Part shown: positions 44,583 through 52,312 of the stretch, piece by piece | Position numbering within the stretch: the first letter of the stretch is position 1 | Layout of the letters: each line of letters begins with the position of its first letter | From: an uncultured Prevotella sp. | GTDB taxonomy: Bacteria > Bacteroidota > Bacteroidia > Bacteroidales > Bacteroidaceae | Direction: 5' to 3' | Assembly (NCBI GenBank): GCA_944320235.1 | Contig: CALUGQ010000001.1 | Coordinates: 124,001 to 188,000 of the forward strand | Length of the DNA stretch: 64,000 nucleotides | The notes under the pieces: generated by a model | Database searches by the model: none | What the model was told of the DNA's origin: nothing | What the model saw: the letters and a program-made list of their open reading frames with translations, nothing else | Made by a program: the position numbers and the translations under genes

Positions 44583-45104
44583 ATGCTTAACAAGAAGATT
44601 GAAGAAGCGCTGAACGCGCAGATAAACGCCGAGCTTTGGTCGGCCTACCTGTATCTCTCCATGGGCGCTTACTGCCACTCCAACGGCAACCCCGGCATGG
44701 GAAAGTGGTTTGAGGTGCAGTTCCAGGAGGAGCAGGACCACGCGAAGATACTGTTCAACTACGTGATACAGCGCGGCGGCAGGGTGACGCTCGCCCAGAT
44801 AGACGCCGTTCCCACGGAATGGAAGTCAATCATCGACGTGTTCGAGAGCACGCTGGCCCACGAGCAGAAGGTGACACAGCTCATCAACGACCTGTTCGCG
44901 CTGACCACAGCCGAGAACGACTACGCCACGCAGAGCGCGCTGAAGTGGTTCATCGACGAGCAGGTGGAGGAAGAGGAGACAGCCCAGAACATCATCGACA
45001 ACCTCAAGATGATAAAGGACAACGGCTACGGGCTCTACATGCTCGACAAGGAACTGGGCAGCCGCACTTACACGCAGGCAGCACCGCTGGCTTCAGCCGA
45101 GTAA
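44583..45104 (+). CDS. ftnA: Ferritin
   Basis: The 173-residue protein from the ATG at 44583 has all ligands of the E. coli FtnA ferroxidase centre at the same positions: Glu17, Glu50, His53, Glu94, Gln127 and Glu130. It therefore stores iron as a 24-subunit shell and oxidises Fe(II). The frame is open 18 codons further upstream, overlapping the ilvE stop, but those residues are outside the family. A strong hairpin ends the gene. Confidence 0.95.
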   Translation: MLNKKIEEALNAQINAELWSAYLYLSMGAYCHSNGNPGMGKWFEVQFQEEQDHAKILFNYVIQRGGRVTLAQIDAVPTEWKSIIDVFESTLAHEQKVTQLINDLFALTTAENDYATQSALKWFIDEQVEEEETAQNIIDNLKMIKDNGYGLYMLDKELGSRTYTQAAPLASAE

Positions 45105-45131
45105 GCCCGCCGACAGCCACTACACAACCAC

Positions 45132-45172
45132 AAGGCCGCAGCCGACGTATGCCAATACCCGGCTGCGGCCTT
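45132..45172 (+). terminator. Terminator of the ferritin gene
   Basis: AAGGCCGCAGCC (45132-45143) pairs perfectly with GGCTGCGGCCTT (45161-45172), 28 bases after the stop. Confidence 0.82.
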
Positions 45173-45305
45173 ACAAGTGACGGCCAAAGACAAACAGACA
45201 TCACATCCACAGCAGACGCCCGCCACATCCTTGCCACCACACTGCGCGCAACATGGAGGCAAACGACGACGGGCGGCTTCTTGCTTACCCCAAACCACAA
45301 CGACA

Positions 45306-46076
45306 ATGAGCAAAGGAAAACTACAGAAGTTCGCCGAGATGGAGACGTTCTGCAACGTCTACCAGTTCCCCTACTCCGCCTTGAAAGACAGCGAGTTTGC
45401 CATGAGGGGGCGCTGGCGCGATGACTGCTTCTGCAACCAGAACCCCATAGTGCTCGAACTGGGCTGCGGCAAGGGCGAATACACCGTTGGCCTGGCCAAG
45501 CTCTACCCCGAGGTGAACTTCATCGGCGTAGACATAAAGGGAGCGCGGATGCACACCGGGGCCAAGCAGGCACTGGAGGAGGGGCTGAAGAACGCCGCCT
45601 TCCTGCGCACCAACATCGAGATAATCGACCGATTCTTCGCCCCGGGCGAAGTGCAGGAGATATGGCTCACGTTCAGCGACCCGCAGATGAAGAACCCGCG
45701 CAAGCGGCTCACCAGCACGTTCTTCATGGAACGCTACCGCCGCTTCCTCGCCGACGGGGGGCTGGTCCACCTGAAGACCGACTCCAACTTCCTCTTCACC
45801 TACACCACCTGCATGGTAGAGCGCAACCGCCTGCCGCTGCTCTTCCGCACGGAAGACCTGTACCACACCGACGGGATTGACGACGAGACGCGCAAAATAC
45901 TCTCCATACAGACCTACTACGAGGCGCAATGGATTGAGCGGGGCCTCAACATACGCTACATGAAGTACCGCCTGCCGCACGGGGGCGCTCTCGAAGAGCC
46001 CGACGTGGAGATACCGCTCGACGACTACCGCAGCTTCAAGCGCACCAAGCGCAGCAGCCTTGAGACAAGCAAATGA
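45306..46076 (+). CDS. trmB: tRNA (guanine-N7-)-methyltransferase
   Basis: The 256-residue protein from ATG 45306 ([15 protein letters not shown]) has the SAM-binding motif [16 protein letters not shown] and the later [11 protein letters not shown] and ETFSDP-like [14 protein letters not shown], family signatures of TrmB. It methylates G46 of tRNA to m7G. The frame is open 43 codons upstream, but that segment is low complexity and overlaps the previous terminator region, so the later start is preferred. Confidence 0.92.
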   Translation: MSKGKLQKFAEMETFCNVYQFPYSALKDSEFAMRGRWRDDCFCNQNPIVLELGCGKGEYTVGLAKLYPEVNFIGVDIKGARMHTGAKQALEEGLKNAAFLRTNIEIIDRFFAPGEVQEIWLTFSDPQMKNPRKRLTSTFFMERYRRFLADGGLVHLKTDSNFLFTYTTCMVERNRLPLLFRTEDLYHTDGIDDETRKILSIQTYYEAQWIERGLNIRYMKYRLPHGGALEEPDVEIPLDDYRSFKRTKRSSLETSK

Positions 46077-46077
46077 C

Positions 46078-46110
46078 AGCCGGAAGGGGGCATCCCCCTC
46101 CGGCTTTTTT
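46078..46110 (+). terminator. Terminator of trmB
   Basis: AGCCGGA and TCCGGCT enclose GGGGG/CCCCC with a small loop; a run of six T follows. It starts directly after the stop codon. Confidence 0.88.
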
Positions 46111-46177
46111 CACGCCATTGCCCAAACCCTGCGCCCAACCGCAGGGCGCAGGCCCGCATTTTCACCATTTTTAGGTA

Positions 46178-46208
46178 TTGCACGGCTGCCGCCCAACGCC
46201 TATCTTTG
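46178..46208 (+). promoter_or_regulatory. Promoter of the DUF2023 gene
   Basis: TTG at 46178-46180 and TATCTTTG at 46201-46208 are 20 bases apart. This excludes the in-frame codon at 46206 as a start. Confidence 0.72.
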
Positions 46209-46265
46209 CAGGCAGAAAGCGACACGACAAACCGGCCGCCGCAAACAGGGGCCGCAAACAAAGCA

Positions 46266-46658
46266 ATGCCAATGGAAACTACGACGATAAACCCCGTGGA
46301 ACTGAAGGTGTTCCTCAATCATGTCTACGAACTGAAGAAAGGCGTAAGGCAGATGGTGCTCCACACGATGAACCGCAAGTACGAGGCGTTCGCCGTGCGC
46401 AGGCTCACCCGCCAGGGCATACCCTTCTTCATCCAGCCCGCCGGGCGCAACAGCGTCAACCTCTTCTTCGGCAAGGGTGAGTGCATAGAGGCAATAAAGC
46501 ACCTCGTCAACTGCCCGCTCTATGAACTGTCGCCCGAGAAAGACTTCATACTCGGGGCAATGCTCGGCTACAACATCTGTGACCAGTGCCGCCGCTACTG
46601 CGACCAGAAGGCCAAGGCCGAAGGCCGCGCCGGGGGCAGGCGGGATGCCGCATCTTAA
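46266..46658 (+). CDS. DUF2023-family protein
   Basis: The 130-residue protein has the DUF2023 pattern: VFLNHVYELKKGVRQMVLHT, then a central VNLFFGKGECIEAIK and a cysteine-rich end with CDQCRRYC. It is cytoplasmic with no signal or membrane segment. In other Bacteroidetes, members often sit beside a flavodoxin, but none is near here. Function is unknown. The ATG at 46266 is chosen because the promoter's -7 box lies at 46201-46208; an ATG six bases later is equally possible. Confidence 0.75.
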   Translation: MPMETTTINPVELKVFLNHVYELKKGVRQMVLHTMNRKYEAFAVRRLTRQGIPFFIQPAGRNSVNLFFGKGECIEAIKHLVNCPLYELSPEKDFILGAMLGYNICDQCRRYCDQKAKAEGRAGGRRDAAS

Positions 46659-46752
46659 TGCCGCACGGGGCAGGCACGGGGCCGAAAGGCGCAAAAATTT
46701 TCACCGTTTTCATCATACCGGGCAACGCGCTGAGTGACAGCGTGTTGCGCTG

Positions 46753-46788
46753 CGTGCCGAATCCGACTGCGATTCGGCACGTTTCATT
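46753..46788 (+). terminator. Hairpin with T-rich tail after the DUF2023 gene
   Basis: CGTGCCGAATC (46753-46763) pairs with GATTCGGCACG (46771-46781) and is followed by TTTCATT. It lies 94 bases after the stop and merges with the first unit of array G. Confidence 0.65.
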
Positions 46789-46850
46789 ATGCAAAATAGG
46801 CCGTCTTGCAAGCCAAGACAGCCCGTATTGCATCGCGATACAGCCAAGAG
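46775..46850 (+). repeat. 22-bp periodic repeat array G
   Basis: Cores GGCACGTTTC, GGCCGTCTTG and GCCCGTATTG have CGT at 46780, 46802 and 46824, exactly 22 bases apart. Both of the last two are followed by GCA. A fourth, degenerate unit ends with CAGCC. Confidence 0.75.
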
Positions 46851-47002
46851 GCAGCCGCAATGCACACTTTGTAACTATTTGTTACCTATGCAGGCAAAGC
46901 CGGGCCGCACCCGACCGCCGCCTGCCCCGCCGCCTGCCCCGCGCCAAGGGCAGCCACACCCATGGCCCGGAGAACCATGCCGGAAGCCCTTGCGAACTTT
47001 TT

Positions 47003-47060
47003 GAGAAGCAAACGAGAACAAAACGAGAAGCAAATGAGAACAAAATGAGAAGCAAGCGAG
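47003..47060 (+). repeat. 11/22-bp tandem repeat upstream of mrp
   Basis: Five consecutive 11-mers alternate between GAGAAGCAAAY and GAGAACAAAAY (47003-47057), followed by GAG. Two pairs form a near-perfect 22-bp repeat. It lies 56 bases before the mrp start and is purine-rich on the coding strand, so in mRNA it would be unstructured. Confidence 0.85.
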
Positions 47061-47115
47061 GCCCGTTCGGCACAATATTTGCTATGACTACACATATCAA
47101 ACATAACAAAACGAC

Positions 47116-48216
47116 ATGACTCTTTATCCGAAACTCATACTCGACGCGCTGGCAACGGTGACCTACGCCGGCACGAAGAAGAACCTTGTAGAGAGCGAGA
47201 TGGTGGCCGACAACCTGCGCATAGACGGCATGAAAGTATCGTTCTCACTCATATTCCCGCGCGACACCGACCCCTTCCTAAAGTCGACGGTCAAGGCAGC
47301 CGAAGCCGCCATCCACTACCACGTGGGCAATGACGTCGAGGTAAGCATATCGACGGAGTTCAAGTCGAAGCCTCGCCCCGAGCCCGACAAGCTGCTGCCG
47401 CAGGTGAAAAACATCATAGCCGTAAGCTCGGGCAAGGGAGGCGTGGGCAAGAGCACCGTGGCCGCCAACCTGGCCATAGCCCTGGCGCGCCTCGGTTACA
47501 AGGTGGGCCTGCTCGACACCGACATCTTCGGCCCGTCGGTACCAAAGATGTTCCACGTCGAGGACGCACGCCCCTACGCCGTGGAAAAAGACGGCCGCCA
47601 GCTCATAGAGCCGATAGAGAAGTACGGGGTGAAGCTGCTCAGCATCGGATTCTTCGTCAACCCCGACACGGCCACGCTCTGGCGCGGAGGCATGGCGTCT
47701 AACGCGCTAAAGCAACTGATAGCCGACGCTGACTGGGGCGACCTCGACTACTTCATACTCGACACCCCGCCGGGAACGAGCGACATCCACCTCACACTGC
47801 TGCAGACGCTCGCCATCACCGGCGCCATCATCGTAAGCACACCGCAGAAGGTGGCCCTGGCCGACGCACGCAAGGGGATTGACATGTACAGGAACGACAA
47901 GGTGAACGTGCCGATACTCGGCCTGGTGGAGAACATGGCATGGTTCACGCCCGCCGAACTGCCCGGAAACAAGTACTACATCTTCGGCCGCGAAGGTTGC
48001 AAGGAACTTGCCAAGGAGATGGAGGTGCCACTGCTGGCACAGATACCGCTCGTGCAAAGCATCTGCGAGAGCGGCGACGCAGGCGAGCCTGCCGCCTGCT
48101 CGTCGGAGACGGCCACCGGCCTTGCGTTCATAAACTTCGCCCAAGCCGTGGTGACCGTGGTCAACCGCCGCAACAAGGAGCAGGCTCCCACACACCGCGT
48201 GGAGGTGAAGGAGTAG
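47116..48216 (+). CDS. mrp: Mrp/NBP35-type iron-sulfur carrier ATPase
   Basis: The 366-residue protein has an N-terminal domain (residues 1-90) like MIP18/DUF59, then the P-loop IAVSSGKGGVGKSTVAANLA with GKGGVGKS at 106-113, and DTPPGTSDIHLTLLQT in the switch II region. It belongs to the ParA/MinD-like ATPases that carry Fe-S clusters to apoproteins. The usual CxxC in the region after ENMAWFTP is absent: the sequence reads ELPGNKYYIFG. Others of this phylum look alike here, so it may use other ligands. Confidence 0.92.
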   Translation: MTLYPKLILDALATVTYAGTKKNLVESEMVADNLRIDGMKVSFSLIFPRDTDPFLKSTVKAAEAAIHYHVGNDVEVSISTEFKSKPRPEPDKLLPQVKNIIAVSSGKGGVGKSTVAANLAIALARLGYKVGLLDTDIFGPSVPKMFHVEDARPYAVEKDGRQLIEPIEKYGVKLLSIGFFVNPDTATLWRGGMASNALKQLIADADWGDLDYFILDTPPGTSDIHLTLLQTLAITGAIIVSTPQKVALADARKGIDMYRNDKVNVPILGLVENMAWFTPAELPGNKYYIFGREGCKELAKEMEVPLLAQIPLVQSICESGDAGEPAACSSETATGLAFINFAQAVVTVVNRRNKEQAPTHRVEVKE

Positions 48217-48224
48217 AAACCACA

Positions 48225-48355
48225 AGGAGTTAGCGGTAGTTACGAGGAGTTAGCAGGAGTTAGAGGACAAATGTTTTTTGGACAGACTGTTTCATCAGCC
48301 AGAACGCATACTTCCTCTAACTCCTGCTAACTCCTCGTAACTCCCGCCAACTCCT
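48225..48355. repeat. 131-bp long hairpin built of 10-bp repeats
   Basis: The left arm (48225-48267) and right arm (48313-48355) pair in 41 of 43 positions, with a 45-base loop. Each arm is four copies of a 10-bp unit: AGGAGTTAGC, GGTAGTTACG, AGGAGTTAGC, AGGAGTTAGA. It lies between the convergent mrp and DUF4954 genes and its loop has a run of six T. It could terminate both transcripts. Confidence 0.88.
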
Positions 48356-48391
48356 CATTTAATCCGGCAAGTCACTTGCCGTCCTAAGCCC

Positions 48392-50212
48392 CTATTCTTC
48401 CTCTTCAAGTTTTTCGAGAAAGGCAGAGAGCATGGCCTCGTCAACGTCGCCGAGCGAAAACTCGCGCTCGGCGTCATGGCGCACGGCAGCCTTCCACTCG
48501 GCCAGCGCAGCCTCATAGTCGGCCTGTATGCGCTCCATGTCCTCGCCGGTGAGGGTGTCAAGCCCATAGAAATCAAGCGCAAGCCTGTACGTAAAGTTCC
48601 ACTTGAAATCCTCGTATGCGGCACCCATGGCCTCAAAGCGGCCGGCCACGGCCTGCAGGTCGGCCACTGCGCCAGCGCGGATGTCATCGGCCAGCTGCTC
48701 AACCTCGGTCATGGGGGCCACCAGGCCGGCCAAGTCTGCCCACTCGCCCGTGCCTGCCGAGCTTTCAGGAAGCTCGCAGTAATGGCCCCTCACGGCCCTG
48801 CCCAAGTAAAGGCGCAGTGCCATTTCGTAGAGAGCCACGCCCCGCGTGAGCCAGCGGTTCTTTATGATGCAGCCGTCGATGCTGTACGAAGCGGCGTCCT
48901 CTCCTTGCTCGGCGCGCAGCAAACAAAGCAGCCTGCGCCCCTCAGCCACGGCCGAGGCGACCTCAGGCGACAGCCAGTCGAAGTTGATGATGGCCTGCCG
49001 CCCAGCCACAGGACGCTTGTCGCGGCGCGGCCACTTGGCCACGTCGCGCGCCGTACCCACGGTCACCAGGTTGCGCCCCGGCACTACATAAGTGGCCCCA
49101 GCGGAACCTATTACATATGAGAACGGCAGCCGCCGCGTGTCGGGATGGTTCTCCACCTTGCCCAGGCACACCGAGAACGCACCCACGCGGGCAGGCAACA
49201 GCAAGTGCGAACCGCTGCCTGTCTTGGCCCCGCGCGCCAGCGTCCCGTAATGGACAGGCCCGAGCTTATACGCATGATTGCTGAAATTGGTGGCCGACCC
49301 GGCGTTGTAGAACGAGCAGGAGCAGCCTATCAGCAGCGTTGACTTGTGGTGGCTGACGCTGAACGGGCCGCAAAACGCGGCGCAAGCCTCGCCGTTGTCC
49401 ATATATGAATTGGCAAAGAAGAGGCTGCTCTCCGCCGTGAACCCGCGGCCCACATGGCAGGCTTCGCCCACCAGGCAGTTATAGAGCCGGGCTCCGCTTA
49501 CCACCGACGAGCCTGCCTGCACGACCGTGTTCTCGCACTCAACGCCGCAGCCCACGAACACGGGAGCCTCGGGCGAGCTTGCCAAGGTGCAGTCTGAGAG
49601 GCGCGACGCGCCGCTTATCTCGCACTCGTCGCCGACACGCGTGTTCACTATTTCGCGCGTGTTGACTATCTTCGCGCCGTAACCCACGGTGCCGAACGGC
49701 TCGGCCCGCGACGCCACGTCGGCCGCCACCATGGACTGCATCCGCCCCCAAACGGCCTTGTCTGCGGCGTGGCCCACCATGAAGGCTGCCAGCTGCGGCG
49801 TAAGGGCGGCGTGGATGAGTACGTTGCCCGGCCCGGCCTCGTTGAGCACGGAGACGGCGTTGCCCTCGCCGAAGGACGCATCCTCGGTGCAAGACATCAG
49901 GCCGACGTTGGCGATATAGCACTCGTCGCCTATCACGTAGCGGCAGATGTGGCAGCCGATGTTCTCAATCAGGCAGTTGTCGCCCACGGCAACGTCGCGC
50001 AGCACGGCGCGGCGTATGCCCGAGTGGCGGGCAAATCCCTCGCCCACTTCTATCATCTTGTCGAACAGCCCGAGGCTCACGTCGCCGCTGAAGGCCACAT
50101 CGCGAATATGCACCGGGGCGAAATCCTCGGCCACGGCGATGCGCGTCCAGTCATCGGCGGTGCATCCCTGGCGCTCAAGGGCCTCTATCTCGTCTACTGT
50201 AAGCGAACGCAT
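48392..50212 (-). CDS. DUF4954-family protein with left-handed beta-helix repeats
   Basis: The 606-residue protein has hexapeptide-like repeats in its N-half (VSLGLFDKMIEVGEGFARHSGIRRAVLRDVAVGDNCLIEN is the first cluster, about residues 45-85) that would form a left-handed beta-helix, as in sugar-nucleotide acetyltransferases. The C-terminal third is helical. It matches DUF4954, a Bacteroidetes family without known activity. No signal peptide is visible, so it is probably cytoplasmic. Its stop lies 37 bases from the palindromic hairpin, and hflX is upstream on the same strand. Confidence 0.8.
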   Translation of the reverse strand: MRSLTVDEIEALERQGCTADDWTRIAVAEDFAPVHIRDVAFSGDVSLGLFDKMIEVGEGFARHSGIRRAVLRDVAVGDNCLIENIGCHICRYVIGDECYIANVGLMSCTEDASFGEGNAVSVLNEAGPGNVLIHAALTPQLAAFMVGHAADKAVWGRMQSMVAADVASRAEPFGTVGYGAKIVNTREIVNTRVGDECEISGASRLSDCTLASSPEAPVFVGCGVECENTVVQAGSSVVSGARLYNCLVGEACHVGRGFTAESSLFFANSYMDNGEACAAFCGPFSVSHHKSTLLIGCSCSFYNAGSATNFSNHAYKLGPVHYGTLARGAKTGSGSHLLLPARVGAFSVCLGKVENHPDTRRLPFSYVIGSAGATYVVPGRNLVTVGTARDVAKWPRRDKRPVAGRQAIINFDWLSPEVASAVAEGRRLLCLLRAEQGEDAASYSIDGCIIKNRWLTRGVALYEMALRLYLGRAVRGHYCELPESSAGTGEWADLAGLVAPMTEVEQLADDIRAGAVADLQAVAGRFEAMGAAYEDFKWNFTYRLALDFYGLDTLTGEDMERIQADYEAALAEWKAAVRHDAEREFSLGDVDEAMLSAFLEKLEEEE

Positions 50213-50345
50213 AGGAGTTTTAAATTTGGTGTGTCGAATTCTGAATCAATGGGTGCTGCGCGGTGGGCGGCGGCAGGCTACGCCGTTATACAAAGAAAAG
50301 CGCAAAGACCAGCAGGCCGCTCCGCCACACGCCCATGCCCGGCAG

Positions 50346-50372
50346 AGTTTGGCGCGCGCCGCGCGCCAAACT
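50346..50372 (-). terminator. Hairpin downstream of hflX
   Basis: AGTTTGGCGCGC (50346-50357) pairs with GCGCGCCAAACT (50361-50372) around a three-base loop, 13 bases after the hflX stop. There is no T-run. Confidence 0.6.
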
Positions 50373-50384
50373 GATGTTGCACGT

Positions 50385-51635
50385 TCATGGCTCGTAGTCG
50401 TCGTACAGGAAGTCGTTGTACGGGTATTTCTGCACGTGAAGCTCGCGCACCCGGCGGTACATCGCGTCGCGCAGCTCGTCGATGTTCTGCCGCTCGCGGG
50501 CTGAGATGAAGATGCAGTCGTCGCCGAGCTTGGCCATCCATGTACGCCGCAGCTCGTCGAGCGTCACGTTCTCGCGCGTAGGCGGGGTGAGGTCGTCGGG
50601 CTCCTTGTCAACCCATGTGTAGTTGTCTATCTTGTTGAACACGATCATCGAGGGCTTCTCGGCGCATCCGAGGTCCTTCAATGTGTTCTCCACCACGGTT
50701 ATTTGCTCCTCGAAATCGGGGTGGGATATGTCCACTACGTGGAGCAACAGGTCGGCTTCGCGCACCTCGTCGAGCGTAGACTTGAACGAGTCCACGAGGT
50801 CGGTGGGCAGCTTGCGGATGAAGCCTACGGTGTCGGCCAGCAGGAACGGCAGGTTATCGATGACCATCTTGCGCACCGTGGTGTCCAGCGTGGCGAAGAG
50901 TTTGTTCTCGGCGAATACGTCGCTCTTGGCCAGCAGGTTCATCAGCGTAGACTTGCCCACATTGGTGTAGCCCACGAGCGCCACGCGGATGAGCCGCCCG
51001 CGGTTCTTGCGCTGGGTGGCTTTCTGCTTCTCTATCTCCACGAGCCGCTGCTTGAGCAGGGTGATGCGCTGCAATATTATGCGGCGGTCCATCTCGAGCT
51101 GCGTCTCGCCCGGGCCGCGCAGGCCTACGCTTCCCTTGCCTCCACCCGACCCAGAGCCGCCTCCCTGGCGTTCGAGGTGGGTCCACAGGCGTTGCAGGCG
51201 GGGCAGCATGTAGCGGTGCTGGGCCAGCTCCACCTGCGTCTTTGCCTCGGCGGTCTTGGCCCTCATGGCAAAGATGTCGAGTATGAGCGAGGTGCGGTCG
51301 AGTATCTTCACCTTCAGTTCTTTCTCTATGTTGCGTATCTGCTTGGCCGTAAGCTCATCGTCGAAGATGACCATCCCCACCTCGCGCTCGGCCTCGGCCT
51401 CGTCTTCTATGTACTTGCGTATCTCGGCGAGCTTGCCGCTGCCCACATAGGTTACGGAGCTTGGGCCTTCCACCTTCTGCGTGAACCGCTTCACGGTGAC
51501 GGCTCCCGCCGTGTCGGCGAGGAACTCAAGCTCGTCGAGGTACTCCTCAGTCTTGGCCTCGTCTTGCCCCTTGGTCACCAAGCCAACGAGCACGGCGGTC
51601 TCCGCCTTGGCCTCGGATATTACAAATTCCTTCAT
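50385..51635 (-). CDS. hflX: GTPase HflX
   Basis: The 416-residue protein has the HflX N-domain (residues 1-180, with TYVGSGKLAEIRKY and FDDELTAKQIRN), the G domain with VGYTNVGKSTLMNLL, DTVGFIRKLP and NKID-like NKIDNYTWV, and a short C-terminal domain. The glycine-rich GGGSGSGGGKGSVGLRGPGE linker is family-typical. HflX binds ribosomes and helps to rescue stalled or heat-damaged ones. It has a good promoter close to the ATG. Confidence 0.95.
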   Translation of the reverse strand: MKEFVISEAKAETAVLVGLVTKGQDEAKTEEYLDELEFLADTAGAVTVKRFTQKVEGPSSVTYVGSGKLAEIRKYIEDEAEAEREVGMVIFDDELTAKQIRNIEKELKVKILDRTSLILDIFAMRAKTAEAKTQVELAQHRYMLPRLQRLWTHLERQGGGSGSGGGKGSVGLRGPGETQLEMDRRIILQRITLLKQRLVEIEKQKATQRKNRGRLIRVALVGYTNVGKSTLMNLLAKSDVFAENKLFATLDTTVRKMVIDNLPFLLADTVGFIRKLPTDLVDSFKSTLDEVREADLLLHVVDISHPDFEEQITVVENTLKDLGCAEKPSMIVFNKIDNYTWVDKEPDDLTPPTRENVTLDELRRTWMAKLGDDCIFISARERQNIDELRDAMYRRVRELHVQKYPYNDFLYDDYEP

Positions 51636-51658
51636 TCACTATATCGTTAAAACGGCTA

Positions 51659-51689
51659 CAAATATACTAAAATGCGGCGAAACGGCAAA
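51659..51689 (-). promoter_or_regulatory. Promoter of hflX
   Basis: The minus strand reads TATATTTG at 51666-51659 and TTTG at 51689-51686, 19 bases apart. The start codon is only 24 bases after the box. Confidence 0.7.
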
Positions 51690-51813
51690 GCATTTGCCCG
51701 CCGGATGATGCGCCGATGGTGCCGAACGGCTGCACACTGCCGCCAGCCGGGGGCAGCGCAGGCAGCTGGCAAGAGCGCAAGAGTTGCTGAAAAATGTTTA
51801 CCAATGGCCTCTT

Positions 51814-51867
51814 GAGAATCGCGTCGCGGCGGCTACCTGCACGCCGGGCGGCAAATTCGCGATTCTC
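51814..51867. repeat. 54-bp palindromic element, copy 2
   Basis: It has the same ends as the element at 38827 (GAGAATCGCG and CGCGATTCTC) and the same length. The stem is shorter here: only the ten end bases pair. The inner ACGCCGGGCGG and GCAAAT resemble the corresponding part of copy 1. Confidence 0.7.
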
Positions 51868-51979
51868 GGGAAACGAACATAACACCCTGACTTGCTGCAC
51901 ATTACGACCCAAGACGCATCAAAACGCCTTCTCACGGCAGCCACCCGAAGCCGCCGGGAGGCATATCCCGGCCTGCAAA

Positions 51980-52100
51980 ACGGGCTTCCGGGCAGAGCAA
52001 AACAGTTCGTTTCGCGATGCAATACGGCCGGTTCGGGCCTGCCAAACGGCCGGTTTGGCGTTTCCGCGCCGTAAATGCGGCCCTGCAAGCCCGTTTTCCC
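51980..52100 (+). repeat. 22-bp periodic repeat array H
   Basis: Units with the same phase follow each other at about 22-base steps: CAGTTCGTTTCG (52003), CGGCCGGTTCGG (52025), CGGCCGGTTTGG (52047), then CGCCGTAAAT and AAGCCCGTTTTC, which are 22 bases apart but 3 out of phase with the first group. The left end has CGGGCTTCC. Confidence 0.7.
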
Positions 52101-52312
52101 CCGCAGCCAACCAAGGCCGAGCCGCCCTCAGCTCCTGTTTCGGCAAGATTGCCGTGGCGTTTTTCCGGCACTTTTATTTTACAGCCATCATCACCCGGAG
52201 GCTCAAAGGCAGAATAATCATACCTACGGATTAAACTTTCATGCCCACCAACCGTCACAAGTATGACAACTTGAACATTCAACAACAAAAACTTCTTTAA
52301 AACCAAGCAACG

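Larger units (their letters stand above)
46659..47115. other. Intergenic region without a gene (457 bases)
   Basis: It contains a hairpin with T-run at 46753-46788, 22-bp repeat array G (46775-46850) and an 11/22-bp tandem repeat at 47003-47060 just before mrp. No protein gene is seen. Confidence 0.75.
51636..52312. other. Intergenic region between divergent genes (677 bases)
   Basis: It contains the hflX promoter, a 54-bp palindrome at 51814-51867, 22-bp repeat array H (about 51980-52100) and an AT-rich leader before the PL11 gene at 52313. No gene is seen. Confidence 0.7.

Noticed and set aside
46882-47109. A 75-codon minus-strand frame across the mrp leader.
   Set aside because: It consists largely of the translated tandem repeat and shows no conserved domain.
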